Below the pieces are notes generated by a model, which made no database searches, had not been told where the DNA came from, and was given only the letters and a program-made list of their open reading frames with translations. Shown here in pieces: positions 26,083-33,703 of a stretch of 64,000 bases of DNA. Origin of the DNA: Campylobacter_A concisus_Y (GTDB taxonomy: Bacteria; Campylobacterota; Campylobacteria; Campylobacterales; Campylobacteraceae); contig NZ_CABPTY010000001.1 in assembly GCF_902460415.1 (NCBI RefSeq), forward strand, positions 62,001-126,000, written 5' to 3'. The translations under genes were made by a program, and so were the position numbers. Positions within the stretch are counted from its first letter, which is position 1; the number at the start of each line of letters is the position of its first letter.

Positions 26083-26988
26083 ATGATTTACGATAACATC
26101 GTTAAAACGATTGGTAATACACCTATCGTAAAGGTAAAAACAGGTGCTGATGAAGCCGAAATTTACGTAAAACTAGAGTTTTTTAACCCAGGTGGCTCTG
26201 TAAAAGATAGGATCGCATTTAATATGATAACCAAAATGCTAGCTGACGGTACGCTAAAACATGGTGATACGATCGTTGAGCCAACGAGCGGAAATACTGG
26301 CATTGGCGTAGCGATGTGCGGTGCTGCACTTGGCTTTAAAGTGATACTTTGCATGCCAGAGAGCATGAGTATCGAAAGACGCAAGATCGTTGCTGCTTAT
26401 GGCGCTCATCTTGAGCTTACTCCAGCGTCTGGTGGTATGAAAGCAGCGATCGCAAGAGCTACAGAGCTAGCAGCTCAGCCAAATCACGTAATGCTAAGCC
26501 AGTTTGAAAACAAGTATAACCCACAAGCTCACGAACTAACAACAGCTGCTGAAATTGTGGCTGATTTTAGTAAACTTGATGCATTTGTAGCTGGCGTTGG
26601 TACAGGTGGCACAATAAGTGGCGTAGCAAAAATTTTAAAAGAAAAGGGCTATGATACTAAGATCATCGCAGTAGAGCCTGAAGCATCCCCAGTTTTAAGT
26701 GGTGGCAACCCAGGACCGCATAAGATTCAAGGCATTGGAGCCGGATTTTTACCAAATACTATGAATATGAGCTTAGTTAGCGAAGTAGAAAAAGTAAGTA
26801 ACGATGACGCACTAAACGCAGCTAGAGCGATCGCAAAAAGTGATGGCTTGATGATAGGCATAAGTGGTGGTGCTGCTTACGTGGCTGCAAAAAGAGTAGC
26901 TAAAAGACTTGGCACTGGCAAAAAAGTACTTTTCATAGCTCCAGATAACGGCGAGAGATACCTAAGTACAGAGCTTTACGGAGCATAA
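26083..26988 (+). CDS. cysK: Cysteine synthase (O-acetylserine sulfhydrylase)
   Basis: A pyridoxal-phosphate enzyme that makes cysteine from O-acetylserine and sulfide. From ATG 26083 it has 301 residues. The PLP lysine is Lys41 in NPGGSVKDRIA, the substrate loop is TSGNTG at 68-73 and the phosphate-binding GTGGTISG is present. GTG at 26080 immediately precedes this ATG, but AGGAGG at 26073-26078 is spaced for the ATG. cysE follows after 4 bases, so serine acetyltransferase and cysteine synthase are made together. CysM-type enzymes are hard to exclude by eye. Confidence 0.93.
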   Translation: MIYDNIVKTIGNTPIVKVKTGADEAEIYVKLEFFNPGGSVKDRIAFNMITKMLADGTLKHGDTIVEPTSGNTGIGVAMCGAALGFKVILCMPESMSIERRKIVAAYGAHLELTPASGGMKAAIARATELAAQPNHVMLSQFENKYNPQAHELTTAAEIVADFSKLDAFVAGVGTGGTISGVAKILKEKGYDTKIIAVEPEASPVLSGGNPGPHKIQGIGAGFLPNTMNMSLVSEVEKVSNDDALNAARAIAKSDGLMIGISGGAAYVAAKRVAKRLGTGKKVLFIAPDNGERYLSTELYGA

Positions 26989-26992
26989 AAAT

Positions 26993-27544
26993 ATGTGGGA
27001 GAGTCTAAAGGAGTTAGTTCAAACTGTTCGTGAAAAAGACCCATCGGTACATAAGTGTTGCTTTTTGGCAATACTTATAAACACTCCTGGTATTCATGCG
27101 GTTTTGTTTCATAAAATTTCTCATTTTTTATATAAAAAAGAACGTTTTTTTCTAGCTAGACTCATCTCACAAATTGCAAGATTTTTAACGGGCATCGAGA
27201 TCCATCCTGGAGCAAAGATCGGCAGGAGATTTTTCATAGATCATGGTATGGGTGTGGTTATCGGTGAGACAGCTGAGATAGGCGATGATGTAATGATGTA
27301 TCATCAAGTAACACTTGGAGGTACCGGAAAAGAGTGTGGCAAAAGGCATCCGACTGTAAAAAATGGTGTGACTATCGCAGCTGGCTCAAAGATACTAGGT
27401 GCCATAACGATCAGTGAAAATGCTAAGATCGGTGCAAATTCAGTCGTATTAAAAAATGTCCCAGCAAACGCGACAGTCGTTGGTATACCAGCGAGAATAG
27501 TTCGAGTAAATGGGACAAAATTTGAACCAGAATTTATTATCTAA
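26993..27544 (+). CDS. cysE: Serine O-acetyltransferase CysE
   Basis: CysE acetylates serine to O-acetylserine, the substrate of the adjacent cysK product. The 183-residue protein is short, lacking most of the N-terminal helical domain of E. coli CysE (273 residues), as in many bacteria outside the enteric group. The hexapeptide repeat helix is clear: GIEIHPGAKIGRRFFIDHG, then GVVIGETAEIGDDVMMYHQV and the TLGGTGKECGKRHP loop carrying catalytic residues. It ends with the GIPARIV motif. An inverted repeat overlaps its stop codon. Confidence 0.95.
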   Translation: MWESLKELVQTVREKDPSVHKCCFLAILINTPGIHAVLFHKISHFLYKKERFFLARLISQIARFLTGIEIHPGAKIGRRFFIDHGMGVVIGETAEIGDDVMMYHQVTLGGTGKECGKRHPTVKNGVTIAAGSKILGAITISENAKIGANSVVLKNVPANATVVGIPARIVRVNGTKFEPEFII

Positions 27545-27560
27545 TCTCAAAGACTAGATA
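27538..27560 (+). terminator. Probable cysE terminator
   Basis: TATCTAATCT and AGACTAGATA form a 10-bp stem with one mismatch and a 3-base loop that overlaps the cysE stop codon and is followed by AATTTATTCTTACTTTTT. It lies between the convergent cysE and YdcH-like genes. Confidence 0.5.
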
Positions 27561-27569
27561 AATTTATTC

Positions 27570-27770
27570 TTACTTTTTATGCTTTAAAATTTGAGCATAA
27601 ATTTCGTCTTTTAGTTTTAACTTCTCTTTCTTTAAATTATCAATTTCAGATGGTTTTGCCAGATTGTCGTCTATTTTTTTATTTAGCTCATCATGTTTTT
27701 TGCAAAGAGCAGCAAAACGAGCATCGGTTTTCTTTAGCTCATTTATAAGGTCTGTATATTCATGTAACAT
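27570..27770 (-). CDS. YdcH-like DUF465 small coiled-coil protein
   Basis: A 66-residue protein made almost entirely of charged helix. It shows the family pattern HEYTDLINELKKTDARF, a KKHDELNKKID heptad stretch, and the C-terminal LKKEKLKLKDEIYAQILK. These are the marks of the DUF465/YdcH family, whose function is unknown. It stands alone on the minus strand, with GGAGCC upstream. In C. jejuni a DUF465 gene lies close to rpmB as here. Confidence 0.85.
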   Translation of the reverse strand: MLHEYTDLINELKKTDARFAALCKKHDELNKKIDDNLAKPSEIDNLKKEKLKLKDEIYAQILKHKK

Positions 27771-27885
27771 ATCGGCTCCTATAAAAATTTGAGAAATTTT
27801 ATCAAGACTTTGTAAATGCTTGGATATAAAATAGACGCCAAGCCATTGCTTAAATTTTTAAAAAGAGTGAGTAGAAAAATTTATT

Positions 27886-29016
27886 TTATACGTATTTAAA
27901 TTCTTCAGGTTTGTGTTTGCTTTTTACAACACGCTTGGTTAGACGTATCCCATCAACGGTACCGATAACTAAAAGCTTTGATCCTGTCCCCACTAATGTG
28001 TCACCATTTGGCATTGGCACAAAATTATTATTTATATCTCTAATGCCTACTATGTCCGCATTAGTGATATTTCGTAGATGAGTCTCTTTTAGTCTTTTAA
28101 ATCTTATCCAAGAGTAATCAGGAACAAGAATTTCTTCTATATCGATAGGTGAATTTTTTGTATACAAAAACTGCTCTAATAAATTTTCCATGTCTGGCCT
28201 TACGCTCATGGCACTTAATCGCTGCGCGACTAAGCGAGATGGGCTTACTACATTGTCAGCACCTAATTTTTTTAATCTTTGCGTATCGTCTTCTGTCTCT
28301 GCATTTGTGATGATATGATAAGGCTTTCTGCGACCTATCTCTTTTTCATAAAGTCTTACAGATGCTATAAGGGCGATATTATCAGCAATATTTGAGCTAA
28401 GAGTTATAAGTCCTTTTGCGCTTGATAGATGTGTTTTTAAAAAGGCAATTTGTGTATGTGGCTGAGCCTTTATGAAATATGGATATTTATAAATTTGAGC
28501 TAGCTCTGCGATATCTTCTCTATCATCGACCACTACAAAAGGTATATGATTTTCGCGAAATTGAGCACTAAGTTCGATTGTGTATAGATTGTGATAACAA
28601 ATAACGAAGTGATTCTTTAGTCTTGCGATCCTATAAAGCATGCGTCGTTCCTTTAAAATGCTAATTAATGTACCTCTTTTTAAAACCTCAACCACAATAC
28701 CAATCGATAGTGTAAATATAATAAAACCAATAAGTATAAATGTGATAGTAAAAATTCTGCCCTTTGGAGTTATTGGAGCAACTTCGGTAAAACCAACTGT
28801 TGTAAAAGTCATGCCAGCTTGGTAAAAGGCATCTATTAGTGAGAAATTATCTATTAAGACATAACCTAATGTTCCAAAAAGTAACAGTAATACGACTGAA
28901 ATTAGTGGAAATCTAAAAGGTTTTAATTGTTCATAAAGCTCAGTATCTAGGCTTATTTCTGGTTTTGTAGAGTTTGACCAGTTGAGGAATTTTAAAAGTC
29001 TTGAGAGAAAAGACAT
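27886..29016 (-). CDS. Two-TM potassium channel with RCK-type domain
   Basis: The 376-residue protein has two hydrophobic segments (about 37-56 and 88-110) flanking a pore loop with selectivity filter TVGF at 73-76, so it is an MthK-type potassium channel subunit in the inner membrane. A Rossmann-like TrkA-N domain (about 133-260) and a TrkA-C domain (about 275-365) follow. The nucleotide-binding glycine motif is missing: the region normally GxGxxG reads VICYHNLYTIEL (138-149). Helicobacter has a related channel needed for colonisation. The gene is 23 bases downstream of rpmB. Confidence 0.88.
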   Translation of the reverse strand: MSFLSRLLKFLNWSNSTKPEISLDTELYEQLKPFRFPLISVVLLLLFGTLGYVLIDNFSLIDAFYQAGMTFTTVGFTEVAPITPKGRIFTITFILIGFIIFTLSIGIVVEVLKRGTLISILKERRMLYRIARLKNHFVICYHNLYTIELSAQFRENHIPFVVVDDREDIAELAQIYKYPYFIKAQPHTQIAFLKTHLSSAKGLITLSSNIADNIALIASVRLYEKEIGRRKPYHIITNAETEDDTQRLKKLGADNVVSPSRLVAQRLSAMSVRPDMENLLEQFLYTKNSPIDIEEILVPDYSWIRFKRLKETHLRNITNADIVGIRDINNNFVPMPNGDTLVGTGSKLLVIGTVDGIRLTKRVVKSKHKPEEFKYV

Positions 29017-29039
29017 AAATTCCTCTTCATTTTATATTC

Positions 29040-29231
29040 TTAGTTTGATTGTTTTTTCATCGTTCTTAGAGTAGAAGCAGCAACTTTTATCTTTCTTGTA
29101 GTACCATCTTCTAGTGTAACGCGAATCGTTCTAAGATTTGGCAAGAATCTTCTTTTAGTTTTATTGTTAGCATGGCTCACATTGTTGCCTATCATTGGTC
29201 CTTTGCCTGTTATCGCACATATTTTTGACAT
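29040..29231 (-). CDS. rpmB: Large ribosomal subunit protein bL28
   Basis: A 63-residue ribosomal protein starting MSKICAITGKGPMIGNNVSHANNKTKR-like, with RRFLPNLRTIRV and the C-terminal STLRTMKK typical of bL28. Only one cysteine is present near the N-terminus, so this is the zinc-free form. AAGGAAAA precedes the ATG. It is divergent from the HDOD-like gene across a 175-base gap that contains candidate promoters for both directions. Confidence 0.96.
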   Translation of the reverse strand: MSKICAITGKGPMIGNNVSHANNKTKRRFLPNLRTIRVTLEDGTTRKIKVAASTLRTMKKQSN

Positions 29232-29299
29232 TTTTTTTCCTTATAAACAAAAATTTCTGCTGATTTTATCTAAAACAAACAAAAGTAATGCTTAAATAG

Positions 29300-29317
29300 A
29301 TTCTTTTTTAAAAGAAT
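29300..29317. repeat. Inverted repeat between divergent rpmB and HDOD-like genes
   Basis: ATTCTTTT and AAAAGAAT form a perfect 8-bp palindromic pair with a 2-base centre, lying between GATAAAAT-like -10 candidates on the two strands (about 29263-29270 minus and 29338-29345 plus). It could be an operator or chance in AT-rich DNA. Confidence 0.3.
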
Positions 29318-29406
29318 TGATTTTTATTAATAATCTAGATAAAATAACGCCTTTGTCTATAAATTATAAATAGCAAAAAATATTTAGAAATCTTGAGTGA
29401 TACAAA

Positions 29407-30153
29407 ATGCTTAGTAAAGAGTTGATCGAAAAAAATGTTGATTTTGTTTTACAGATGCCAACTCTTTTTGAAAAGATCGAGCACTTGTTGTTAGCTGGTA
29501 ATGTAACTGATGCAGTTACTACTTTGCAAAATATAGCATCTTTTAAAACTTATTTTAGCTCCATTTTTAAACGTGCAAAATTTGATATTCCTTATGATGG
29601 CAATGATTTGGTAGTAATAGCAAATATGCTTGGCATTGATACTTTTAGAGCGATAGTGCTTTCTTATTTTATATTTTTAAAATCTCCAAAAATTTATAAG
29701 GTATTTAATTTTAAAATCGTCGATTTGATCGAGCTTAATGCTAAAATTTTATCAGATTGGCTAAAGATATTAAACTCTTTTAAAGAAAAACACTACAACT
29801 ATTTATCGCTTGCTCCGTATTCTATGGCCTGTATTATAGTGTGTGAGAATTTATTTTCAAAATATCCATCTTGCATGTCAGACGTTATTTCGTATTCTGA
29901 TGTAAGCTATAATAAAATTTTGCAAAAAAAATATGGCTTTAGTCTTTGGGATATTTTTTTAAAAGCGATGAATATGAACAAACAATCATTAAGCAAGATT
30001 GATAAAGAGATGCTTTGTTTTTTTAAAATTTTACTCTCTTATGAGTCCAGCAGGTCTGAATTTTATGATTTTGGAGTTGATAAAATTTTAGATATCAATG
30101 TTTATCCAGAGATGCAAACCATTATATTTATTAAAAAAGCTCTACAAAAATGA
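29407..30153 (+). CDS. HDOD-like domain protein
   Basis: A 248-residue cytosolic protein. Residues about 10-110 follow the HDOD pattern: a start MPTLFEKIEHLL, a helix ending in YFSSIFKRAKFDIPY, and VVIANMLGIDTFRAIVLSYFIFL, which matches the LGxxxLRxLVLxL core of HDOD domains. The remainder is helical without metal-binding His-Asp residues, as in other HDOD proteins. HDOD domains occur in bacterial signalling proteins but their biochemical role is generally unknown. It overlaps the next gene by 4 bases (ATGA), so the two are made together. C. jejuni, as I recall, has neither gene between rpmB and rpe. Confidence 0.55.
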   Translation: MLSKELIEKNVDFVLQMPTLFEKIEHLLLAGNVTDAVTTLQNIASFKTYFSSIFKRAKFDIPYDGNDLVVIANMLGIDTFRAIVLSYFIFLKSPKIYKVFNFKIVDLIELNAKILSDWLKILNSFKEKHYNYLSLAPYSMACIIVCENLFSKYPSCMSDVISYSDVSYNKILQKKYGFSLWDIFLKAMNMNKQSLSKIDKEMLCFFKILLSYESSRSEFYDFGVDKILDINVYPEMQTIIFIKKALQK

Positions 30154-31523
30154 AATTAACTTTTAATGGTTCTATGGCAATTATAAGGCCTTTTGGTTTT
30201 TTGGAAGCAGAGAATGTTCCATTAAAATTAAGTGAAAAATACATAAACCAAATTTTATCGCGCGATATCAGCGCTATACTGCTCTCACTAAAAAATGTTA
30301 CATTTTTTAGCCCCGTTTGGCTTGGTAGAGTAATTGAAAATTTAAGCGAAGAAGCGCAAAAGCTTGGCGTGGTATTTGCGATTTGCGATTACAATGAAAT
30401 TTTTTATGAATTGATGATGAGAACAGTTAAGAATACTTCAAATATTTCAATGTTTGAAAGTGAAAATATCGCAAGCTTGTTTTTAAATAAATTTCTAAAC
30501 AACACAAATGACAAAGTTTTCATTTATAACTCAACTGAGCAGTACAAGCACTATTTAGCTAATTATCTCAAAAATCGCTTATTTGATGTAGTTGAGGCTA
30601 GAGATGCAACCGAGTTTAATAAAAAAAAGAATTTATATAGTTATGCAGTGTCGCAGCTAAATCATGTGAGATTAAGACAAAATCAGATAGATACTTTTAT
30701 AAAAGATGGTGTCGTTGTTTATGCCATAAAAAGTTTTATGGACTCAGATTTTATTGAAGATTTTGATATGTCAACTCATGACATTATGCTAAAAATCGGA
30801 TATAAATTTTTTATTTTATGGGTAAATATTTCTGGTGCTTTAAATATAAGGGGTGCAAAATTTCTAATCAAACTTGCTAGCATTAGCAAAAGATCAGGTG
30901 CATTTATTTCGCTTTGTGGCATAAACGAATCAAATTTATCTATTGAATTAGTAACATACCTTAAAGATGCAAATATATTTATCTATAAAAATTTAAATGA
31001 CTTTTACAAAGACGACACTATTTTTTATCTTAAAAAAAGAGACTTTGATGTAGAGCCAGTAGATATCAACAAGAGCGTTGCTCAAATTTCATCTTATGTG
31101 ACGCAAATCGCGAGCAAAATTATCTCACAGTTAGCAGAAGAAGAAATTTTGTGTGTTGATACCAAGGTTAGTGCGCTTGACATAGAGGATGAGTGCGATT
31201 ACTTGCGTATTTGTGTTCAGTATTATGGTGATATTTACGCAAGAGTGCTATTTGGAGTAAAAAAAGATAAATTAGACAAAATTTGCTCTATTTTTATGCC
31301 TGAAGGCAATGATTCAAATGATTATTTAAGTGGATATTCTCAAATTTTTAGTATCATTACAGATAAATTTTTGACTCATCTTTGGCAAAAAGGCATAAAA
31401 GTAAAAGTTAGCTTGCCTAAAATTTTATCTGATGATGTTTTTTTCGATCGCAATAGTGTAGGCATCATGAATAGACTAGATGTAAAAGATGACGAAATAG
31501 GCTTTGTATTTGTAACCAAGTAA
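30150..31523 (+). CDS. Protein with two STAS-like segments and a CheX-like domain
   Basis: This 457-residue protein is not a named family that I know. Residues 1-110 look like a STAS domain (MAIIRPFGFLEAENV, then ISAILLSLKNVTFFSPVWLGRVI). A second such segment lies at about 190-290 (FILWVNISGALNIRGAKFLI). The last 150 residues match the layout of the CheY phosphatase CheX: a YGDIYARVLFGV strand pair, a long helix, then LWQKGIKVKVSLPKIL. The catalytic ExxN of CheX is replaced (QIFS in SQIFSIITDKFL), so phosphatase activity is doubtful. It forms a unit with the HDOD-like gene and ends 9 bases before rpe. Confidence 0.5.
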   Translation: MKLTFNGSMAIIRPFGFLEAENVPLKLSEKYINQILSRDISAILLSLKNVTFFSPVWLGRVIENLSEEAQKLGVVFAICDYNEIFYELMMRTVKNTSNISMFESENIASLFLNKFLNNTNDKVFIYNSTEQYKHYLANYLKNRLFDVVEARDATEFNKKKNLYSYAVSQLNHVRLRQNQIDTFIKDGVVVYAIKSFMDSDFIEDFDMSTHDIMLKIGYKFFILWVNISGALNIRGAKFLIKLASISKRSGAFISLCGINESNLSIELVTYLKDANIFIYKNLNDFYKDDTIFYLKKRDFDVEPVDINKSVAQISSYVTQIASKIISQLAEEEILCVDTKVSALDIEDECDYLRICVQYYGDIYARVLFGVKKDKLDKICSIFMPEGNDSNDYLSGYSQIFSIITDKFLTHLWQKGIKVKVSLPKILSDDVFFDRNSVGIMNRLDVKDDEIGFVFVTK

Positions 31524-31532
31524 GGAGAAGAA

Positions 31533-32180
31533 ATGTATGTTGCACCTAGTATTTTATCGGCTGATTTTGGAAATTTGGCAGCTGAGATAAGAGCCATTTG
31601 CGAGGCTGGGTGTGATCTGGTGCATGTTGATGTTATGGATGGGCATTTTGTGCCAAATTTAACTATCGGACCAGTCGTGGTAAATGCCGTTGCAAAAGCA
31701 GCTACAAAGCCACTTGATATACATTTAATGGTTGAGAATAACTCATTTTTTACTGATCTTTTCTTGCCGCTAAAGCCAAAATTTCTAACCTTTCACATTG
31801 AAGAAGAGAAGCATCCATTAAGGCTCATCGATCACATCAGAAAAAATGGCGTTGGCCCTGGCATCGTGCTAAATCCGCATACGCCAGTTAGTGCGATCGA
31901 GCATATCATCGATGAGGTTGATATGGTGCTTTTAATGAGCGTAAATCCTGGCTTTGGTGGTCAGAAATTTATGCCAGTCGTGCTTGAAAAAACAAGGGCG
32001 CTACGAGAGCTGATAGAACGAAAAAACGCTAAGTGCCTGATCGAAGTAGATGGCGGCGTAAACGGACTAAATGCTCCTGATCTTGAAGAGGCTGGAGCTG
32101 ATATCTTGGTGGCTGGCAACTACATATTCTCATCAAATTCTTACGAACAAGCCATTCGCGCCATAAAGCTTGAGTTTTGA
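31533..32180 (+). CDS. rpe: Ribulose-phosphate 3-epimerase
   Basis: Rpe interconverts ribulose 5-phosphate and xylulose 5-phosphate in the pentose phosphate route. The 215-residue TIM-barrel protein shows VAPSILSADFGNL at the start, VHVDVMDGHFVPNLTIGP with catalytic Asp and metal-binding His, and MSVNPGFGGQKF, all standard. AAGGAGAAG precedes the ATG. The stop overlaps the start of the exonuclease gene, so the two are coupled, the same order as in C. jejuni. Confidence 0.97.
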   Translation: MYVAPSILSADFGNLAAEIRAICEAGCDLVHVDVMDGHFVPNLTIGPVVVNAVAKAATKPLDIHLMVENNSFFTDLFLPLKPKFLTFHIEEEKHPLRLIDHIRKNGVGPGIVLNPHTPVSAIEHIIDEVDMVLLMSVNPGFGGQKFMPVVLEKTRALRELIERKNAKCLIEVDGGVNGLNAPDLEEAGADILVAGNYIFSSNSYEQAIRAIKLEF

Positions 32181-32977
32181 AACCAAAAAAACAGCGTTTA
32201 GAAAATAGCATTGAAATTTTAGCTAGGCAAAATTTAAGCTATCATGAGTTTATTTTAAGATTTGGCGATATAGAAGAAATTTCATCACTCATTGACGTGC
32301 GCGATCTTGATATGTGGCGAACCCTTGGGCTTGATATCACCAGAAATGAAGAGAATGAGATCGAGCTTGGCACAAGATTTAGAGATATTAGTGAGCAGGA
32401 ATTTTGCGTGGTTGATATCGAAACAACTGGTGGCACTACAAGCGGACAGATCATTGAAATCGGTGCAATAAAAATGAAAAATGGCACCGAAATAGGGCGC
32501 TTTGAAAGCTTTGTGGCAGCTCCTGTGGTGCCTGAAAATATCACCGAGCTAACTGGCATAAAGGCGAGCGATCTAGTTGGCGCTCCAAATTTACTAAATG
32601 TGCTTGAGCGGTTTAAAATTTTTCTAGGGACTAGCGTATTTATCGCGCACAACGTAAATTTTGACTACGGATTTATCTCTCATAGCCTAAATGAGATCGG
32701 CCTTGGCATGTTGCTAAATAGAAAGCTTTGTACCATCGATCTTAGTCGTCGCACTATCGCTTCGCAAAAATACGGACTTGGCTCGCTAAAAGAGCTTCTT
32801 GGCATAAACAATACCCACCACAGAGCGTTAAATGACGCAATAGCAGCAGCTGAAATTTTTAAAGTCTGCCTCACACGCCTGCCTTTTAGTATCCAAACGA
32901 CAGAGGATCTCATAAGCTTTAGCAAAACAGCTCCAAGTGTGAAGCTAAAACCTGAACCGGTTTTATGTGCGAATTAG
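32177..32977 (+). CDS. DnaQ-like 3'-5' exonuclease (DEDDh)
   Basis: The 266-residue protein starts with TTG overlapping the rpe stop (TTGA). After about 70 residues of helical sequence it has an exonuclease domain with ExoI VVDIETTGG (Asp80, Glu82), ExoII HNVNFDYGF and ExoIII HHRALNDAIAA, the DEDDh set. This is the fold of the DNA polymerase III epsilon subunit, and in Campylobacter the rpe-adjacent gene is annotated dnaQ. A clamp-binding motif is not obvious, so a separate repair role is possible. Confidence 0.85.
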   Translation: MKPKKQRLENSIEILARQNLSYHEFILRFGDIEEISSLIDVRDLDMWRTLGLDITRNEENEIELGTRFRDISEQEFCVVDIETTGGTTSGQIIEIGAIKMKNGTEIGRFESFVAAPVVPENITELTGIKASDLVGAPNLLNVLERFKIFLGTSVFIAHNVNFDYGFISHSLNEIGLGMLLNRKLCTIDLSRRTIASQKYGLGSLKELLGINNTHHRALNDAIAAAEIFKVCLTRLPFSIQTTEDLISFSKTAPSVKLKPEPVLCAN

Positions 32978-33083
32978 CAATAAAAAATTATTCACAATCC
33001 TAAATTTAATCATTAATTTCTATGCGATCTTTGTTTTTAAAGGATTATGGGCAGTTTACTAAATTTTACAAAAAAGGAGGCAA

Positions 33084-33524
33084 ATGAGTCAGAAAAATTT
33101 AGTTTCAAATTTTATCTCAGCTGACGATGAGATGCTTACTTTTTTGTCAAATTTTGGTGAAAATTGGTGTGTGAGTAATGATGGAGCGGAGTTTATAGAG
33201 CAAAATTTGACCTTTATCGGCTCAAAGCCAGTTTTGAGAAATTTAAAAGGTTACAAAACGGCTGAATATAAAAATTTTACCGACATTAAAAAATTTCTCA
33301 GCTCAAATCCAAGCATAAAAAGTAAAATTTTAAGTGGCGAGATAAGCTACATCGGCGACAACTTAACAAATATAGAAGTTAAATTTGCACCCGAGTATTT
33401 TTATAATTTTTTAAAATTTGTAGTTGAAAATATCCCAGAGCATCACTATTTTTGTAGTCCCAAGGAGGGCTGGATATTGTTTATTGCGATGGAAGGATAT
33501 GTAGAATTTGGCATTTTGCACTAA
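33084..33524 (+). CDS. Hypothetical protein, 146 residues
   Basis: I do not recognise this gene. The start is well supported by AAAAGGAGG (33071-33079) before the ATG at 33084. The product is soluble, mixed alpha/beta, with no signal peptide. Notable features are CVSNDGAEFI near residue 29, an acidic surface and an aromatic-rich C-terminal third (YFYNFLKFVVENIPEHHYFCSPKEGWILFIAMEGYVEF would be one amphipathic beta/alpha region; shown only to mark residues about 104-141). It stands alone between the dnaQ-like gene and the NSS transporter, at the start of the variable region. Confidence 0.6.
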   Translation: MSQKNLVSNFISADDEMLTFLSNFGENWCVSNDGAEFIEQNLTFIGSKPVLRNLKGYKTAEYKNFTDIKKFLSSNPSIKSKILSGEISYIGDNLTNIEVKFAPEYFYNFLKFVVENIPEHHYFCSPKEGWILFIAMEGYVEFGILH

Positions 33525-33672
33525 TAAATTTAATTTTAAGCAGTTATCTAAATTTGTCCATAAAAACAAAACGTGAAAGAAAATTCATTCGTAAAAATTC
33601 TTAAAATTAACAAAAAACTGAGCTTGCATCCTAACACCGCTTATTGCTAGCAAAATTTAATCAATTTTTTTA

Positions 33673-33678
33673 TATAAT
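33673..33678 (+). promoter_or_regulatory. Probable promoter of the NSS transporter gene, -10
   Basis: TATAAT after a run of T lies 26 bases before the ATG at 33704, with AAAGG at 33692-33696 as ribosome site. The 179-base gap before the gene holds nothing else recognisable. Confidence 0.5.
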
Positions 33679-33703
33679 CCCTATTTTTCACAAAGGCAAA
33701 AAG

